This document shows, in pieces, positions 36,105-43,467 of a stretch of DNA of 64,000 nt. A model generated the notes under the pieces. That model was not told where the DNA came from and did no database searches. It saw only the letters and a list, made by a program, of their open reading frames with translations. Each line of letters opens with the position of its first letter. Positions within the stretch are counted from its first letter, which is position 1. Made by a program: the position numbers and the translations under genes. The stretch is from Quatrionicoccus australiensis (GTDB lineage: Bacteria > Pseudomonadota > Gammaproteobacteria > Burkholderiales > Rhodocyclaceae): NCBI RefSeq assembly GCF_020510525.1, contig NZ_CP075188.1, positions 2,542,001-2,606,000 of the forward strand. Reading direction: 5' to 3'.

Positions 36105-36750
36105 GACGATAAATGCCCGAGGTGAGGCGGGCGCGGCTCGGCCATGCCACGGTTGTTCCTGCTGCCTGAGTACTTGCACCGCTGCCGATCCCGAGCGCCT
36201 CGGTGTAGCGCGCCTTCAAGCCACGGGCACGCGATGCGTACTCCTGGGACTTCGTGCGGCGGTCGGTCGAGTCAGCCATGATCGTGCTGTCGCCGTCATT
36301 GATCGCTGCAGCAGACAACTGCTCGAGCAACAGCGCGGCCGCATAGGCGGCAACCGCCTCCCGGTTGGATCCCGGGATCGTATCAACGACCCCCGAAACC
36401 ACATGCGGCACGGTAAAGGTCAAGCGGCACTCAACGCCTGACGACAACACATCGCCGATCCGCAGCAGATCGCCGGATGGCGCCGTATAAATCGAGCCGG
36501 GCAAATAGCACGCCGGATATTCGCCCACTGGATGTTCAACCGAGACCAGCTCGGATTCAGTCGCCCACGAAGCCGGCAGCGGCAACGTATCACCGCCGGC
36601 ACTCACCACATCTTCAACCTTGGTGCGAGGGCGGTCCTGGTCATAGCGCTGCGTGGCCAGACTGATTGCAGTTTCGATGTCATCAGCCGACAGGCGAGTC
36701 GTCTCATCACGGACAAACCCTTCGACCAGCTTTTTCATGTCAGCCAGCAT
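36097..36750 (-). CDS. putative head-completion (connector) protein
   Basis: This protein of about 217 residues begins MLADMKKLVEGFVRDETTRLSADDIETAISLATQRYDQDRP, a pattern seen in connector adaptor proteins that follow the capsid gene, with helices able to dock on the portal. ATG 36750 has GGGAG seven bases upstream; an ATG at 36768 and a GTG at 36777 are alternatives but lie at or in the hairpin that separates this gene from the capsid gene. Confidence 0.6.
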   Translation of the reverse strand: MLADMKKLVEGFVRDETTRLSADDIETAISLATQRYDQDRPRTKVEDVVSAGGDTLPLPASWATESELVSVEHPVGEYPACYLPGSIYTAPSGDLLRIGDVLSSGVECRLTFTVPHVVSGVVDTIPGSNREAVAAYAAALLLEQLSAAAINDGDSTIMADSTDRRTKSQEYASRARGLKARYTEALGIGSGASTQAAGTTVAWPSRARLTSGIYRHG

Positions 36751-36768
36751 CGACTGCTCCCGATTCAT

Positions 36769-36790
36769 GGGCGGCACCGAAGTGCCGCCC
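36769..36790 (-). other. strong UUCG-capped hairpin between capsid and connector genes
   Basis: A perfect 9-bp GC-rich stem (GGGCGGCAC/GTGCCGCCC) closes a TTCG loop on the minus strand. No T run follows, so it is more likely an mRNA stabiliser or processing barrier protecting the capsid message than a terminator. Confidence 0.7.
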
Positions 36791-36796
36791 TTGGCC

Positions 36797-38257
36797 TTAG
36801 GCGACGACGTGCTTGCGCAAGCCGCGATAGTCGGTCACCGCACCGCCGTAGATGTGGCGGATCTTGTAGGTGATCACATCGTTGGCAAACAGGCTGCCGA
36901 CCGTCGGACTATCCTGGACAAACAGCTCCGGCTCTTCCCGGCCATCCAGGAAGCCCAGCTCGATCGACGGAATGTCGAGTTTGTCGGCAGAGCAAGCCCA
37001 ATCGTTGGCATCCGTCCAGTACCAGACCGGATGAATCATCGGCGCAGTGCTCTGGGCAAAGTTCGGGTCATTGCTCGTGCCACGATTCTTGAACGTGTTG
37101 TAAGCCAGTTCTTCCAGTGCAGCGGGGATCCAGACGTGAGCCGGCGGGATACCAGCAGCATCCGGCGCACCGTATTCAGCCTGCGCCATCATTGCAAGGC
37201 GAGCTTCAGACCAGGCCGCGGCGCTGAAGGCCGTGGTGCCCAGGTTGGCATGGTCGGCATGGAAGAGCGCCTTGCCGTCATAGATCGCACCATTCGCACG
37301 GATGAAGTCGAGGACGAACTTGCCCAAGGTACGCTTGGCTGCACGTGACAAACGAGTCGGGATCTGGCGGATGGCACTGACGTCATCGTTTCGCGTCATT
37401 TCCAGCGTCACCGACGCCAAGCCGCCGCGCTTCTGCGGGCTATAGGTCGCTTCTTCATCAGTCGGCTGAGCCAGCTCGGTGTAGTCACCCTTTTCGGCAA
37501 CGACCGGCACATCGCCAAAGCCACCCCAGCGCGTGCGATGCTGCACGCGGAAGTCGTTCAGCGGAACGACATTGACCAGGTCGCGCCACACGTCAAACTG
37601 GTCGCGAGTACGGAAGTCAGCAAGGACACGCCGCGAGATCGAGTCACCCAGTACTTGCGCAAAACTGGTGGTGTCGAGCGCAGCTTCGCGGAAGTTCATG
37701 CCCAGGCTTTCACGCATGCGGCTCATGTCGCAATCAACCACCTTGCCAGTGACGCGCTTATCGCCGGTCACTTCGATATAGCACTCCTTAAAGGACTGCG
37801 CCGAGCGGTGATCCTTGTGGCTCGGATCAAAGAAAGCATCGAGCATGTCCTTGACCTTCGCCGAACGGTCGCCGACCTCGATGTCGAAATCGCCCATATT
37901 GACGCGGCCCGACTCGACGAAGCGGGACAGATACTCGCGTTCTTCGGCAATGGCCGCAGTGACATCGGCCTCGACGAAGCGCTCGCGAGTCGCGAAAACG
38001 CGGGTCAAGCGATCCTTGGCCGGTTGCGGCAGCGAGCTACCATCGATGGCCGAGCGAGCCAGCATGCGTGCTTCGATCATGCGAATGCGCTCTTCTGCAT
38101 CGGCAGCAATATTGCCGGCCGGCGTAGCGGTAGTCGTCAGCGCTTCGCGGTAAGCCAGCTCCAGGTCATCATCGCTGACGGTTTCCGGGTCGAGCTTGGC
38201 ATAAGCCGCCGGGGTTTTTGCCTCGACGAGGCGAAGCATCTTTTGACGCAGGTTCAT
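36797..38257 (-). CDS. nested scaffold-capsid product from an internal start
   Basis: AAGGAGAT (minus strand, 38271-38264) lies seven bases before ATG 38257, inside the protease-capsid frame, and gives a 486-residue product starting MNLRQKMLRLVEAK. This allows many capsid subunits per protease, much as lambda Nu3 and Mu Z are made from internal starts. Confidence 0.7.
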   Translation of the reverse strand: MNLRQKMLRLVEAKTPAAYAKLDPETVSDDDLELAYREALTTTATPAGNIAADAEERIRMIEARMLARSAIDGSSLPQPAKDRLTRVFATRERFVEADVTAAIAEEREYLSRFVESGRVNMGDFDIEVGDRSAKVKDMLDAFFDPSHKDHRSAQSFKECYIEVTGDKRVTGKVVDCDMSRMRESLGMNFREAALDTTSFAQVLGDSISRRVLADFRTRDQFDVWRDLVNVVPLNDFRVQHRTRWGGFGDVPVVAEKGDYTELAQPTDEEATYSPQKRGGLASVTLEMTRNDDVSAIRQIPTRLSRAAKRTLGKFVLDFIRANGAIYDGKALFHADHANLGTTAFSAAAWSEARLAMMAQAEYGAPDAAGIPPAHVWIPAALEELAYNTFKNRGTSNDPNFAQSTAPMIHPVWYWTDANDWACSADKLDIPSIELGFLDGREEPELFVQDSPTVGSLFANDVITYKIRHIYGGAVTDYRGLRKHVVA

Positions 38258-39097
38258 ATCGGGATCTCCTTGGGTTGAACCGTTTTCAGGGGCAGCTTCG
38301 ACAAGTCGAATCAGGCGGCCCCCAGCCCCCGGCTCGACAATCAGATCAACAGATTCGATGCGATCGATACTCGTTGCAGCATTGACGCGCTTGCCTTCGA
38401 TCATGCGCATCGCACCCTGGCCACGCGCATCGATCGAGAGGCCAACGATGTTCTGCTTGCCAGCTCGCGCTGCCGCAGCGAGCAGCTTGGCCGTCGTCTC
38501 CGGCAGGCCGGGCAAGTTGAGCATGGCGACCAGGCGGCCCGTATCGGGCGTGGCGCCCTCGACAAAGCGCGGCGCCTCGCCCCAACCGACGATGGTGTTG
38601 ATGTCGCGCTCGGTGGACTTGATGTGCTTCGCATCGGGCTTGATGCAGATCCGCACGCCATCGAAGAGATGCGCGGCTTCGCGCAACACCTGGTCGGAGT
38701 AAAAGACCCGGCTGCCCACCGACATGCCGGCCTGGATCAGCGTGGCTTCCCACACTGTACCGGCGGCCTGGCTCTCTGACTCGACCAGCGCGATCTCGGT
38801 AGTGACAGCGGCTTCCTTCAACGGCACGAAGGTTTCGACCACCTCAACCGGATCAGCCAGCGTGACGACGTTGGCCGTCATCGTGTAGGGGTAAGACCAA
38901 TGGCGACCATCCATACAAATGACTGCGGTGTCGCCATAAACCGCCTCGAGCTCGAACCACTTGCGATCAGTGCCCGGCCCGGCATTGCTGTTGACCTTGG
39001 CATCCAGCGCATTGCGCACCAGCTCGATGATGGCGCGCAGATTCTGCGCAGCTTCACGCAGGGCCATGCCGCGCAAACCAGACGGGGGGATTTTCAC
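36797..39097 (-). CDS. prohead protease fused to major capsid protein (766 aa)
   Basis: One open frame joins two functions. Residues 1 to about 280 resemble a capsid maturation protease, with His and Ser in DAKHIKSTE and VGLSIDARG, the order of HK97-like/Mu I-type proteases. About 100-150 residues of helical, charged sequence follow (scaffold-like). The rest is an HK97-fold capsid protein similar to Mu T-like proteins (FRVQHRTRWGGFGDVPVVAEKGDYTEL, KRGGLASVTLEMTRNDD, IPSIELGFLDGREEPELFVQD). In Mu these are separate genes. An internal start with a strong ribosome site (38257) probably yields the capsid part alone. Confidence 0.85.
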   Translation of the reverse strand: MKIPPSGLRGMALREAAQNLRAIIELVRNALDAKVNSNAGPGTDRKWFELEAVYGDTAVICMDGRHWSYPYTMTANVVTLADPVEVVETFVPLKEAAVTTEIALVESESQAAGTVWEATLIQAGMSVGSRVFYSDQVLREAAHLFDGVRICIKPDAKHIKSTERDINTIVGWGEAPRFVEGATPDTGRLVAMLNLPGLPETTAKLLAAAARAGKQNIVGLSIDARGQGAMRMIEGKRVNAATSIDRIESVDLIVEPGAGGRLIRLVEAAPENGSTQGDPDMNLRQKMLRLVEAKTPAAYAKLDPETVSDDDLELAYREALTTTATPAGNIAADAEERIRMIEARMLARSAIDGSSLPQPAKDRLTRVFATRERFVEADVTAAIAEEREYLSRFVESGRVNMGDFDIEVGDRSAKVKDMLDAFFDPSHKDHRSAQSFKECYIEVTGDKRVTGKVVDCDMSRMRESLGMNFREAALDTTSFAQVLGDSISRRVLADFRTRDQFDVWRDLVNVVPLNDFRVQHRTRWGGFGDVPVVAEKGDYTELAQPTDEEATYSPQKRGGLASVTLEMTRNDDVSAIRQIPTRLSRAAKRTLGKFVLDFIRANGAIYDGKALFHADHANLGTTAFSAAAWSEARLAMMAQAEYGAPDAAGIPPAHVWIPAALEELAYNTFKNRGTSNDPNFAQSTAPMIHPVWYWTDANDWACSADKLDIPSIELGFLDGREEPELFVQDSPTVGSLFANDVITYKIRHIYGGAVTDYRGLRKHVVA

Positions 39098-39618
39098 AAC
39101 TTGCCCTCCAGCTTTTGGCCGTCGATCGTCACAACGATCACACGCTGGCCACGCACAGCCCAGGCCTGCACTTCGGATTCCTGCAGGGAAACCAGCTCGG
39201 TCTCATCAGTCGGCTTGCCGGCCGCGTCAAGCACAGGTACCAGACGCTTGACGGCGGCAGCAGCCTCAGCTGCCGTCAGCTCAACGGCCTTCGCGAGATC
39301 AGGTACAGCGGCAGGAGCGGCGCGCAGCTCGGCGGATTGCTCGCGGCGAGTGACTTCTGCAAGAGTGGGGGCAGCGGCCGGCGGAGCAGCAGCCGGAGTG
39401 GCCGCCGCAGCACTAGCCTCGACGGCAGGCGTGGCAGTGGCCGGGGTGGCCGGAGCAGCCGGCGGGGCAGCGGTCGGAGTGGCCGCCGCAGCACTAGCCT
39501 CGACGGCAGGCGTGGCAGTGGCCGGGGTGGCCGGAGCAGCCGGAGCAGCCGGCGGGGCAGCGGTCGGGACAACTGGCCGGCGCGGCTTCGCCGAGGAAGA
39601 GGTGTTCTTGTTTGCCAT
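39094..39618 (-). CDS. Ala/Pro-rich protein at the head of the capsid operon (174 aa)
   Basis: The first about 90 residues are low-complexity Ala/Pro/Thr with two near-identical copies of a 27-residue unit (PAVEASAAAATP repeats). The C-terminal about 75 residues look folded (AELRAAPAAVPDLAKAVELTAAEAAAAVKRLVPVLDA; VRGQRVIVVTIDGQKLEGKL). It overlaps the protease-capsid gene by four bases. A scaffold or decoration role is possible from position; no family is recognised. Confidence 0.6.
   Translation of the reverse strand: MANKNTSSSAKPRRPVVPTAAPPAAPAAPATPATATPAVEASAAAATPTAAPPAAPATPATATPAVEASAAAATPAAAPPAAAPTLAEVTRREQSAELRAAPAAVPDLAKAVELTAAEAAAAVKRLVPVLDAAGKPTDETELVSLQESEVQAWAVRGQRVIVVTIDGQKLEGKL
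39395..39565. repeat. 81-bp tandem repeat inside the Ala/Pro-rich gene
   Basis: Two copies with an 81-bp period (39395-39475, 39476-39565) encode the repeated 27-residue unit. The second copy carries an extra 9 bp (GGAGCAGCC repeated), keeping frame. Such tracts change length by slippage. Confidence 0.85.
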
Positions 39619-39672
39619 CGGTGGCTCCTGTCAGCAATGTGTGCTGACAAGGATGCCGGTGGCAGAGTAGTT

Positions 39673-39697
39673 CGGTGAGGATGACGGGCGTCGGTGC
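39673..39697 (-). promoter_or_regulatory. late element copy 2, before the capsid operon
   Basis: It is identical over 25 bp to the copy at 32073-32097 and has the same orientation relative to the genes it precedes. It lies 55-79 bp upstream of the 39618 start. A leader hairpin (TGTCAGC/GCTGACA, 39629-39649) lies between it and the gene. Confidence 0.65.
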
Positions 39698-39799
39698 TGG
39701 GGCTACGGGATTAGCCTGGCAAGCAGATAGGGAGAATGTGTCTCATCGGTTAGCCACAACGAGCGTTGAGTCTAATTTTCCGAAAAATCTTAACCACAA

Positions 39800-40738
39800 T
39801 CAGATTCTAGGTGTCCCCCAAAAGGCACAGCAATTTCGGAACTCTTTCCACCTCTGACAGTTTTTGTTGGGTATTGGGTGTTTAGCTTTTGCTTCTGCTG
39901 TCGGAACTCTCATTCCGGCAATAGATTGGCAAGATGGGCATGGAGATGCTCCTCCCCGAATTTCAACCTCTTGATAGCCATTGCTCAGCAACGCCTCAAG
40001 GTCCAAGCGATAACCGATGGTTGCCCATTTCGTTTTATCTCTACCTGTCAGCTTTGAAGATAGGTAATGGGCCGCCATTTTCCTTAACCCAATATCTTTC
40101 GATGGGTCATCAGAAAATACTTTTAATGTCTCGACAACTGCCTCTTCATTTGATCCGGGAGAAATTCCAAAAATTGCCAACTCCGCATCGATTCTCAACT
40201 GACTTTTCACCACTTGATACTCTGCCCACTGTTGCTCAACTAACAGCAATTGACTCTCTGTAACCAAACGCTTTACTGGATCTGTTGGGGTGTACTTCAC
40301 AAAAATCACTTGGTTGCAATGCGGACATCGAGTTTTCTGCTTCGGTCGTTTTGCCAGCAAGTTCCCACAGTAAGGGCAGATAGGAGGTGCTAAATCTTCA
40401 ATCGGAGCAGGAAGAGGCTGTAGATGTGCTTTGTGATGAGCATCTTTGCTCAGCCCAGCCCCAACCATTCCGAAAGGAATCGGTTTGGGCTTACCGGGTG
40501 TTGCAAATGCTTGAGCTGGTATAGCCTTTGTTTCTTTCGGCCGCCATGGAGTAACAGGGGTGGGCTTTGGATTAATAGCAGTTTTTGGCGCATGCTCTAA
40601 ACCAGTCTCACTTGGAATATGAAGATCGTCGGGCCTGCTGGCAGGGGATGGTCTTCGTTGACCGGACAAAGAAAAAACAATCAATCCGATGATGCCTAGT
40701 ACGGCCAAACCAAGAAAAACGAGAATTGATGTAGGCAT
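39800..40738 (-). CDS. membrane-anchored zinc-ribbon protein, phage accessory gene (moron)
   Basis: The 312-residue protein has one N-terminal membrane helix (SILVFLGLAVLGIIGLIVFSL), a Pro-rich linker (residues 30-100), and a zinc ribbon (CPYCGNLL...CPHCN, about 115-140). A helical domain follows, then a Cys/His-rich end (CPSCQSIAG...CQRWKEFRNCC). It is clearly more AT-rich than its neighbours and stands alone between the capsid operon and the repressor region. No family is recognised. This fits a lysogenic-conversion gene, perhaps exclusion or defence, but that is inference. ATG 40738 is chosen over an upstream TTG. Confidence 0.65.
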   Translation of the reverse strand: MPTSILVFLGLAVLGIIGLIVFSLSGQRRPSPASRPDDLHIPSETGLEHAPKTAINPKPTPVTPWRPKETKAIPAQAFATPGKPKPIPFGMVGAGLSKDAHHKAHLQPLPAPIEDLAPPICPYCGNLLAKRPKQKTRCPHCNQVIFVKYTPTDPVKRLVTESQLLLVEQQWAEYQVVKSQLRIDAELAIFGISPGSNEEAVVETLKVFSDDPSKDIGLRKMAAHYLSSKLTGRDKTKWATIGYRLDLEALLSNGYQEVEIRGGASPCPSCQSIAGMRVPTAEAKAKHPIPNKNCQRWKEFRNCCAFWGTPRI

Positions 40739-40838
40739 AGGCCCCCGCAGCCATCTGTTAAACGCAGTTAAACCGCCCAAGGATCGATTTCAAAGGTCGA
40801 TCCTATGACTTCATATACATAGCGGAGCGAAAGCCCCG

Positions 40839-41204
40839 CTAATCGCGCGCAATCGCGGCGGCGATGATCATGGACACGACACTCACCACCATCACCGGCA
40901 ACTTGATGTTATCCGGCAGGTAACTCTGCATCGAGACTGGTGCAAAGCCGATGATGCCAAAGAAGGCAACAAACTTCAGGCGGCGCCACTTCTGGCGCTC
41001 CCGCCGCTCTTCGGCATCGATGGCGAACAGATCGACACCACAGGCGATGCAGTGCTGCGTCATCCGCCAAGTGAGTTCATCGCACTGGGGACACACTCGC
41101 GCGTTGTGGTGCCCGGCCGGCGGGCGATTCCCGCCGTAGTAGTTTTCAATCGAGTCGGCGATCTGGCCGTGGTTTTCGACAACCCTGAAATCCTGCCTGC
41201 TCAT
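40839..41204 (-). CDS. small zinc-ribbon protein with C-terminal membrane segments
   Basis: The 121-residue protein has a CPQCDELTWRMTQHCIACG zinc-ribbon-like module (residues 38-56), a charged helix (EERRERQKWRRLK), then two hydrophobic segments (FVAFFGIIGFAPVS; VMVVSVVSMIIAAAIA). It follows the repressor gene by 9 bp on the same strand, so it is probably expressed in the lysogen. Superinfection exclusion or an accessory repressor function are possible; neither is shown. Confidence 0.6.
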   Translation of the reverse strand: MSRQDFRVVENHGQIADSIENYYGGNRPPAGHHNARVCPQCDELTWRMTQHCIACGVDLFAIDAEERRERQKWRRLKFVAFFGIIGFAPVSMQSYLPDNIKLPVMVVSVVSMIIAAAIARD

Positions 41205-41213
41205 GCTTCAGCT

Positions 41214-41654
41214 CTACGATTTTTTGTTGATCGTTGCGCCGACACCGATCGGCCCATTGAAAACTGCACCGCCTTTGACCACCTGGCCATGGTTTGTACC
41301 AATGCTGATGCTCGTCTGTTTTTGGCTCTTTTGTGCCTTGCTGCTGCCGCCCTGGAGCGCACCAATTGCAGCTGCCTTGACCGCTAGTGGTGCAGCCCGG
41401 AAGAGAGCAAGCAGTTCGCGCTCATCGGCGCTGAGCGTTTCAGGCGCCGGCCCATCGCGCTGGCCCGTAACGATGTAACGCACATCAGCCCCCACCGAGG
41501 CTATTGCCGACAAATAGGCGGCATCAGGGAAGCGATCACCTTTTTCGTAGTTCCGCTGCGAACGCATGGTCACCAGCCCGGAAACAGCCAAATCAGACTG
41601 ACTCAAACCAAGCCGATCGCGCTCTTCTAAAAGACGCTCTCCAATAGACGACAC
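41214..41654 (-). CDS. prophage repressor (XRE-type HTH)
   Basis: The 146-residue protein has an N-terminal helix-turn-helix (IGERLLEERDRLGLSQSDLAVSGLVTMRSQRNYEKGDRFPDAAYL in pieces) and a C-terminal tail of about 50 residues rich in Gly and Ser, perhaps for oligomerisation. It is divergent from the Ner-like gene across the operator region at 41669-41732. No RecA-cleavage-type peptidase domain is visible, unlike lambda CI; induction may instead work as in Mu. Confidence 0.82.
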   Translation of the reverse strand: MSSIGERLLEERDRLGLSQSDLAVSGLVTMRSQRNYEKGDRFPDAAYLSAIASVGADVRYIVTGQRDGPAPETLSADERELLALFRAAPLAVKAAAIGALQGGSSKAQKSQKQTSISIGTNHGQVVKGGAVFNGPIGVGATINKKS

Positions 41655-41668
41655 AAAATTTCCTCAAA

Positions 41669-41704
41669 TAGTCGTTGACGTGAGGAACGTTTGTTCCTCA
41701 TAAT
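41669..41704 (+). promoter_or_regulatory. early promoter with embedded repressor operator
   Basis: TTGACG (41675-41680) and CATAAT (41699-41704) frame an 18-bp spacer. The spacer and -10 are covered by a perfect palindrome TGAGGAACGTTTGTTCCTCA (41681-41700). A further half-site, TTCCTCA, lies at 41670-41676. Repressor binding here would block the early rightward promoter. Confidence 0.8.
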
Positions 41705-41732
41705 TAACCTACAAACAACCTCTAATTAACCT
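41701..41732. repeat. direct repeats TAATTAACCT in the early switch
   Basis: TAATTAACCT occurs at 41701-41710 and 41723-41732, 22 bp apart (two helical turns). It may be the site of the Ner-like protein encoded next. Confidence 0.65.
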
Positions 41733-41755
41733 GTAACAAAATCAGGAGGCCATTG

Positions 41756-41953
41756 ATGACCGTCCCTCGCTTCAAATCCAACCTGCGCAAACAGGGCAAA
41801 ACCATTCGCCAGTGGGCAGAGGAAAACGGCTTTCCCGCCTGGGCGGTCTATCGCGTGCTCAACGGCGTCGACAAAGCCAACTTCGGCCGCGCCCACGACA
41901 TCGCCGTCGCGGCCGGCATCAAGTCGGCCGAACCCGACCAACAAGCCGCCTGA
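41756..41953 (+). CDS. Ner-like DNA-binding early protein (65 aa)
   Basis: A small basic helix-turn-helix protein (NLRKQGKTIRQWAEENGFPAWAVYRVLNGV) starting at ATG 41756 with a consensus AGGAGG seven bases upstream. It is the first gene of the rightward early operon and divergent from the repressor. That is the position of Ner, which in Mu shuts down both the repressor and early promoters. The nearby TAATTAACCT repeats are candidate sites. Confidence 0.72.
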   Translation: MTVPRFKSNLRKQGKTIRQWAEENGFPAWAVYRVLNGVDKANFGRAHDIAVAAGIKSAEPDQQAA

Positions 41954-41961
41954 GGCCCGCC

Positions 41962-42078
41962 ATGTTCATCCGCGACTACTCACTCAACGTCATGAGCGAA
42001 TGCAATGACGAATTCTTCAATGCCCGCCTCGATCCGGACGACTACGACGCCGCCTGGCTCTGGTGCATGGGGGCCTGA
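41962..42078 (+). CDS. hypothetical early protein (38 aa)
   Basis: An acidic mini-protein (DEFFNARLDPDDYDAAWLW) eight bases after the Ner-like gene, with a GAGG ribosome site. Unknown family. Support rests on tight operon spacing only. Confidence 0.4.
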   Translation: MFIRDYSLNVMSECNDEFFNARLDPDDYDAAWLWCMGA

Positions 42079-42146
42079 AATGACATTTCGTACCCAGCAC
42101 ACAGCCATGACCCGGGACGAGGCAGCCATCGTCATGCAGCCGCTGA

Positions 42147-42389
42147 TCAGCCGGCGTCAGGCGCGCTGCGCTTTCTCTCCCACAGTCGGCGTATTTCATC
42201 AGCCGTTCCAAACATCGCCCGCACATCCTCAAGCGCCCGGTTTGACGACTCCAGCACATCAAGCTGCAGCAGCACGTCGTGCTCAAGGATCTGGCGATCA
42301 ACAAGCCCCGAGTCATCCAGGTGCGCAATGAGGTTTCCCAAAACGACATGCAGCGCATCAATTCGATCTTCCAGCGGAATTTGCCGCAT
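42147..42389 (-). CDS. hypothetical minus-strand gene inside the early region (80 aa)
   Basis: The ORF starts MRQIPLEDRIDALHVVLGNL with AGGAGCAGGAA upstream and is a clean amphipathic helical protein (HDVLLQLDVLESSNRALEDVRAMF). It runs against the early operon. The overlapping plus-strand frame (42080-42331) degenerates into Ala/Gln/Pro-rich sequence, so the minus reading is favoured. It may be transcribed in the lysogen. Function unknown. Confidence 0.55.
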   Translation of the reverse strand: MRQIPLEDRIDALHVVLGNLIAHLDDSGLVDRQILEHDVLLQLDVLESSNRALEDVRAMFGTADEIRRLWERKRSAPDAG

Positions 42390-42495
42390 TTCCTGCTCCT
42401 GTGTTGTGACGCCTCAAATTTAGCCACGCGCAACACGTTTGCATAGTAGCAAAACCCCGCTTTTTTTGGACACCCCCATTTACAGGACTTTCCAA

Positions 42496-42969
42496 ATGCC
42501 AGCACGAAATTGGAAGCACCCGCCGCAGAACATCCAGGAGGCCATGGAGGCATGCCTGGCCCATGCACTCAGCAAGCACCGCCGCACGCTCGACCACGTT
42601 GCCGCCGACATGGGCCTGCCCAACAAGTGGAGCCTCTACAAGTGGACTGAGAACGGCCGCATCCCGGCGGTGTTGATTCGCCCGTTTGAAGCGGCCTGTC
42701 GCGCTGACTTTGTGACCCGCTTTTTGGCGCACGCCGCCCACCGACTGCTGATCGATATCCCCACCGGCCGCGGGCTGGCCAGCACTGATCTGCCGGCCGT
42801 GCAGGCTGCAACCCACGACGCAATGGGCGCCCTGATCAACTTTGCCAGCGGCAAGGCCAAGGCGGATGAAGTCATCGCCGCCGTGACCTCTGCGATGGAA
42901 GGCCTTACCTGGCATCGCGAGAACGCAGCGCGCTCGGCACAACCCGAACTGGAGCTGGAACCGGAATGA
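42496..42969 (+). CDS. hypothetical early regulatory protein (157 aa)
   Basis: The protein reads NIQEAMEACLAHALSKHRRTLDHVAADMGLPNKWSLYKWTENGRIPAVLIRPFEAAC. Its N-terminal half looks like a helix-turn-helix module with spacing similar to phage CII-like activators. ATG 42496 is the first good start. It overlaps the next gene (winged helix) by four bases. It may help control early expression; the family is not identified for certain. Confidence 0.6.
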   Translation: MPARNWKHPPQNIQEAMEACLAHALSKHRRTLDHVAADMGLPNKWSLYKWTENGRIPAVLIRPFEAACRADFVTRFLAHAAHRLLIDIPTGRGLASTDLPAVQAATHDAMGALINFASGKAKADEVIAAVTSAMEGLTWHRENAARSAQPELELEPE

Positions 42970-43271
42970 GCGCCGACTACATCAATGCCGCGCAGCAGCG
43001 GCTGCTCAAGGTGGTGGTGCTGCTGGCCGGCAACGAGTTTGGCGGCTTGGCACCGAGCGACCTTGCGAAGGCCCTCAACACCAACCCCTCCAACATCACC
43101 CGCGATCTGGCCAACCTCAAGGAGGCCGGTCTGGCCGAGCAACTGATCGACACCGGCCGCTGGCGGCTCGGCCCGAAGCTGGTGCAGATCGCGGTGGCCT
43201 TCACCGAACACATTGCCCGCTCATCTGACCGGATGAGCGAGTTGAAACATCGCTACACACGCCAGCCGTAA
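42966..43271 (+). CDS. winged-helix (IclR-type) DNA-binding protein (101 aa)
   Basis: A stand-alone winged helix-turn-helix: LLKVVVLLAGNEFGGLAPSDLAKALNTNPSNITRDLANLKEAGLAEQL, similar to the N-terminal domain of IclR regulators but without the effector domain. It overlaps the preceding gene by ATGA. It is probably an early transcription regulator of the phage. Confidence 0.7.
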   Translation: MSADYINAAQQRLLKVVVLLAGNEFGGLAPSDLAKALNTNPSNITRDLANLKEAGLAEQLIDTGRWRLGPKLVQIAVAFTEHIARSSDRMSELKHRYTRQP

Positions 43272-43282
43272 GGGAAATGAGC

Positions 43283-43465
43283 ATGAAAAAACTGAGTCCG
43301 TTTAAGCCTCAAGCAAAAGGGGCGATCGAGAGAGCCCAAGGAAGAATCGAGCGGGCGATCCATCTTCAGTTCGTCGATAGCCAGAAGCAGAGCAGTGGGA
43401 TTGCTGCTTGTGTCGGGCAAGCCGGAATGGGCAAGACCAATCATAACCATAAGGTCGGGAGATAA
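43283..43465 (+). CDS. 60-residue protein with a P-loop-like motif
   Basis: A short basic protein (MKKLSPFKPQAKGAIERAQGR) whose C-terminal third holds VGQAGMGKT, a match to Walker A, and then stops after NHNHKVGR. A P-loop without the rest of an NTPase cannot hydrolyse nucleotide, so this may be a truncated ATPase or a peptide that mimics one. AAGGGAA supports ATG 43283. The next gene starts 2 bp after its stop. Confidence 0.5.
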   Translation: MKKLSPFKPQAKGAIERAQGRIERAIHLQFVDSQKQSSGIAACVGQAGMGKTNHNHKVGR

Positions 43466-43467
43466 GC

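Noticed and set aside
42080..42331. Plus-strand ORF after the 38-residue early protein
   Set aside because: Its last two thirds are Ala/Gln/Pro/His-rich and lie opposite a better ORF on the minus strand that has a ribosome site.
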